Source of the DNA: Cyanobacteria bacterium UBA8803
Lineage (GTDB): Bacteria > Cyanobacteriota > Cyanobacteriia > Cyanobacteriales > Coleofasciculaceae
Length of the DNA stretch: 7,107 nt
Direction of reading: 5' to 3'
Assembly: GCA_003505715.1 (NCBI GenBank)
Contig: DNXU01000584.1
Coordinates: 2,096-9,202, forward strand
Of the stretch, positions 6,101-7,107 are shown piece after piece; the first letter of the stretch is position 1; every line of letters starts with the position of its first letter. Under the pieces are notes generated by a model, which saw only the letters and a program-made list of their open reading frames with translations, was not told the DNA's origin and searched no databases. The translations under genes and the position numbers were made by a program.

Positions 6101-7107
6101 TTAGATATTGCCAAAATGGAAGCAGGGCGGGTGGAATGGAACATGCAAGCCACTGATCCTTTGGAAATTCTGGAACGGGGGATGGCAGCAACCTCATCCC
6201 TATTTGCCAAAAATGGATTGACCTTAATCAAAGAGTTGCCGACAGAACTGCCAGAGGTGATGGTAGATTGCGATCGCATCATTCAAGTGGTGATTAATCT
6301 CCTCTCCAATGCCGTGAAATTCACCACAACAGGTTCGGTAACCTGTCGAGCCAGGGTAGAGGAGGATGAGCTGCGGATTGATATTATCGATACGGGGATT
6401 GGTATTGCCGTCGATGACCAGAGCAAAGTCTTTGATAAATTTAAGCAAGTGGGAGATATCTTAACCGATAAACCCAAAGGCACGGGTTTGGGGTTGCCCA
6501 TCTGCAAACAAATTGTAGAGCGTCATGGTGGCCGCATCTGGGTAGAAAGCCAGCTAGGTAAAGGCAGTACCTTTTCTTTTACCCTCCCCCTCAGTACGAA
6601 TGAGGCTCAAAACGTCAATTTCGATCCCCTAGTTCGGCAAGTCAAGGAAGACTTACCCGCACCTCTCCCAGCAACTCCTCAAGAACATAAAACCATTCTC
6701 GTGGTTGATGATGATGCTCATATCCGGGAATTACTCAGGCAGTCTCTGGTAGAGGAAGGATACGAGGTTACCGAAGCTGTTAATGGCATGGAGGCCATTA
6801 CTCAAGCTAAAGCAATCCATCCCGATCTAATTATTCTGGATGTAATGATGCCCCAGATTAACGGGTTTGATGTAGCAGCCGTCCTCAAAAATGACCCCCA
6901 AACGATGAATATCCCAATTATCATCCTTTCGCTGCTGGAGGATAAACAGAGAGGGTATCGAGTGGGCATCGACCGCTACTTGACCAAACCGATCAACCGC
7001 TCGGAACTGGTAAAAAAAATTGGCTTACTGCTCAAGCAAGGCAGATCTTATAAGAAGGTTTTGGTGGTGGATAAGAATGCCTCAACCCTCAAAACCTTAT
7101 CAGATGT
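3125..7107 (+). CDS. Hybrid sensor histidine kinase with cyanobacteriochrome-type GAF domains, 3' end cut by window
   Basis: The frame is open for 1327 codons to the right edge, with no stop. The ATG at 3125 is the first possible start, because in-frame TAA and TAG lie at 3107-3112. No well-placed Shine-Dalgarno sequence is seen. Domains in approximate residues: coiled N-terminus 1-58; GAF1 59-210; GAF2 242-412; GAF3 457-605; GAF4 636-784; PAS 803-918; HisKA with phosphoacceptor His929 in SHELRTPL; HATPase_c with N box N1058/N1062, DTGIGI from D1089 and GTGLGL 1119-1124; receiver 1193-1300 with D1195/D1196, phosphoacceptor D1239 and K1288; and a second receiver-like start from about 1310. GAF2-4 are each preceded by a similar linker ([20 protein letters not shown]), which suggests internal duplication; GAF1 has a more diverged version. 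No transmembrane segment and no PHY domain are seen, so the protein is a soluble cyanobacteriochrome-type kinase rather than a phytochrome. GAF3 and probably GAF2 carry bilin-attachment cysteines, while GAF1 and GAF4 do not. The kinase assignment is firm; light sensing is inferred from motifs. Confidence 0.95.
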   Translation, partial: MSENYVTLDAKTYESLMGELGTLRHRVAQLESEFIPESVQVVRQKTLLAVVTKIRESLNLESLLNVTATQVRQLLNADRAGLFRFYPNSDGHKGEFVCEDVLPPYNSVMAAQVRDSLGQGEQYAIDYHKGQLQVIANIEQPGLSDRQIELLCRWQVKASIVIPVVKANEPWGLLFVHQCSSPRQWQPDEIDSLRQIALHFGVALQQAESLGQLRKQSEQLTKTVDREKAIAAIIDKIRRSLDLDTIFQTTAQEVRHLIKADRVAIYRFNPDWRGEFVVDSVAPGWVSLLQKQQYNPELCQNLSKCTLKSLAIPPLGEIIPDVTGGQYSRGELFRVVDDIYQAGFSPCYLNVLKSYQARAYAIVAIYHGQTLWGLLAAYQNSGPRHWEDSDVNFLVQIGTQLGVALQQAALLERAEQYSTELQTALADELQKRADRLVLEAEQERAVARVIDKIRQTLDLNTIFQTAASEVRKLLDIERVTIYKFRDDYFGDFVFESESGGWPPLVGSAWEDHYLQENQGGRFRHNEPFVVDDVYHAGLTDCHVRALEYFGVKSCAVVAIFQGEKLWGLLSAFQHSTPRHWQEGEVNWLTRIANQLEVALQQSDYLQQIQAQAKQQEKAAQQERALARVIERIRQTLDIDTIFSATTQEVRKILNCDRVSVYRFFPDWSGEVVSESVAEGGAPLVGSIWLDKDLRKTQGGQYRYGENAVVDDIYLVSHTKSQINSLERFQIKAYVMVPVFVGEKLWGLLGAYQNTNSRHWEPGEISLLEQIASQLGVAWQQAKLLAKTKKQARELETTLADLNAIVDNLADGLLVADVKGQITRFNPALLEMFGLDDADLKTQNLSDIFPAELAQLLTQTRLYQRDVAVAEVELANGRIGQASATSICKAAQADEADSRQCLGTVILIRDVTAEREVDRMKTDFLATVSHELRTPLTSVLGFASIIQDHLEESILPAIPTEDRRTQNVLKRVGENVNIIVSEAERLTALINDVLDIAKMEAGRVEWNMQATDPLEILERGMAATSSLFAKNGLTLIKELPTELPEVMVDCDRIIQVVINLLSNAVKFTTTGSVTCRARVEEDELRIDIIDTGIGIAVDDQSKVFDKFKQVGDILTDKPKGTGLGLPICKQIVERHGGRIWVESQLGKGSTFSFTLPLSTNEAQNVNFDPLVRQVKEDLPAPLPATPQEHKTILVVDDDAHIRELLRQSLVEEGYEVTEAVNGMEAITQAKAIHPDLIILDVMMPQINGFDVAAVLKNDPQTMNIPIIILSLLEDKQRGYRVGIDRYLTKPINRSELVKKIGLLLKQGRSYKKVLVVDKNASTLKTLSD
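3809..3845. repeat. Two close HIP1 octamers within the kinase gene
   Basis: GCGATCGC occurs at 3809-3816 and again at 3838-3845. Both lie in the linker between GAF1 and GAF2, encoding residues around 229-241. HIP1 is spread through many cyanobacterial genomes. Here it mainly supports the taxonomic call, and no local function is implied. Confidence 0.8.
7052..7107 (+). other. Start of a second receiver-like domain, truncated by window edge
   Basis: About ten residues after the end of the first receiver, the reading frame gives [18 protein letters not shown], which is a receiver first strand and helix. The acidic pair that normally binds Mg2+ (DD or ED) is D1316-K1317, so one carboxylate is replaced by lysine. 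Such changes usually indicate a pseudo-receiver or one with altered phosphorylation. Too little is visible to tell. Confidence 0.6.

Noticed and set aside
3518..6507. Several 60-107 codon open frames on either strand inside the kinase gene (for example 4077-4352, 5959-6282 and 6224-6448 on the minus strand)
   Set aside because: All lie within a frame that encodes recognisable GAF, kinase and receiver motifs throughout. None of the translations shows a domain of its own.
3125..7107. Classical phytochrome identity for the kinase
   Set aside because: There is no PHY domain with its PRxSF tongue motif and no N-terminal PAS-GAF knot arrangement. The bilin-type cysteines lie in tandem GAFs, as in cyanobacteriochromes.

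Overview
The window comes from a cyanobacterium. The octamer GCGATCGC (HIP1, the overrepresented cyanobacterial palindrome) occurs seven times in 7.1 kb, at 477-484, 1141-1148, 3555-3562, 3809-3816, 3838-3845, 5088-5095 and 6270-6277. The radical-SAM gene belongs to a family described as cyanobacterium-specific, and the large kinase carries cyanobacteriochrome-type GAF domains. The moderate GC content and the patchwork of short intergenic repeats resemble filamentous (Oscillatoriales-like) genomes. That last placement is an inference from style, not a proof.

Layout. Two genes lie on the minus strand on the left: a PDZ/radical-SAM/DUF512 protein (2409 to 1075), followed 70 bases downstream by an exported metallo-beta-lactamase-fold hydrolase (1004 to 54). 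They may be co-transcribed, although the second has its own good ribosome binding site. A 16-base perfect inverted repeat brackets the hydrolase gene. A 715-base intergenic region (2410-3124) without a credible gene separates these from the rightward gene. It holds a repeat patchwork (about 2510-2695) and an AT-rich half with possible promoter elements. The rest of the window (3125 to the right edge) is a single open frame of at least 1327 codons that runs off the end. It encodes a hybrid histidine kinase with four tandem GAF domains, a PAS domain, HisKA, HATPase_c, a complete receiver and the first residues of a second receiver-like domain.

Main result. The four GAF domains appear to be in different states. 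GAF3 has the full red/green-cyanobacteriochrome signature (Trp509, Asp511, Cys541-His542, with the same spacing as in AnPixJ GAF2). GAF2 has a Cys347-Tyr348 site plus a roughly 25-residue insertion carrying two extra cysteines, as in two-cysteine 'insert-Cys' photosensors. GAF4 keeps the Trp and Asp but has Ser-Gln in place of Cys-His. GAF1 lacks the whole signature. The protein therefore looks like a light-sensing hybrid kinase with two potentially bilin-loaded modules and two blind ones. Its signal would pass from His929 to Asp1239 and perhaps to further receivers beyond the window. No functional link between the kinase and the two leftward genes is visible.
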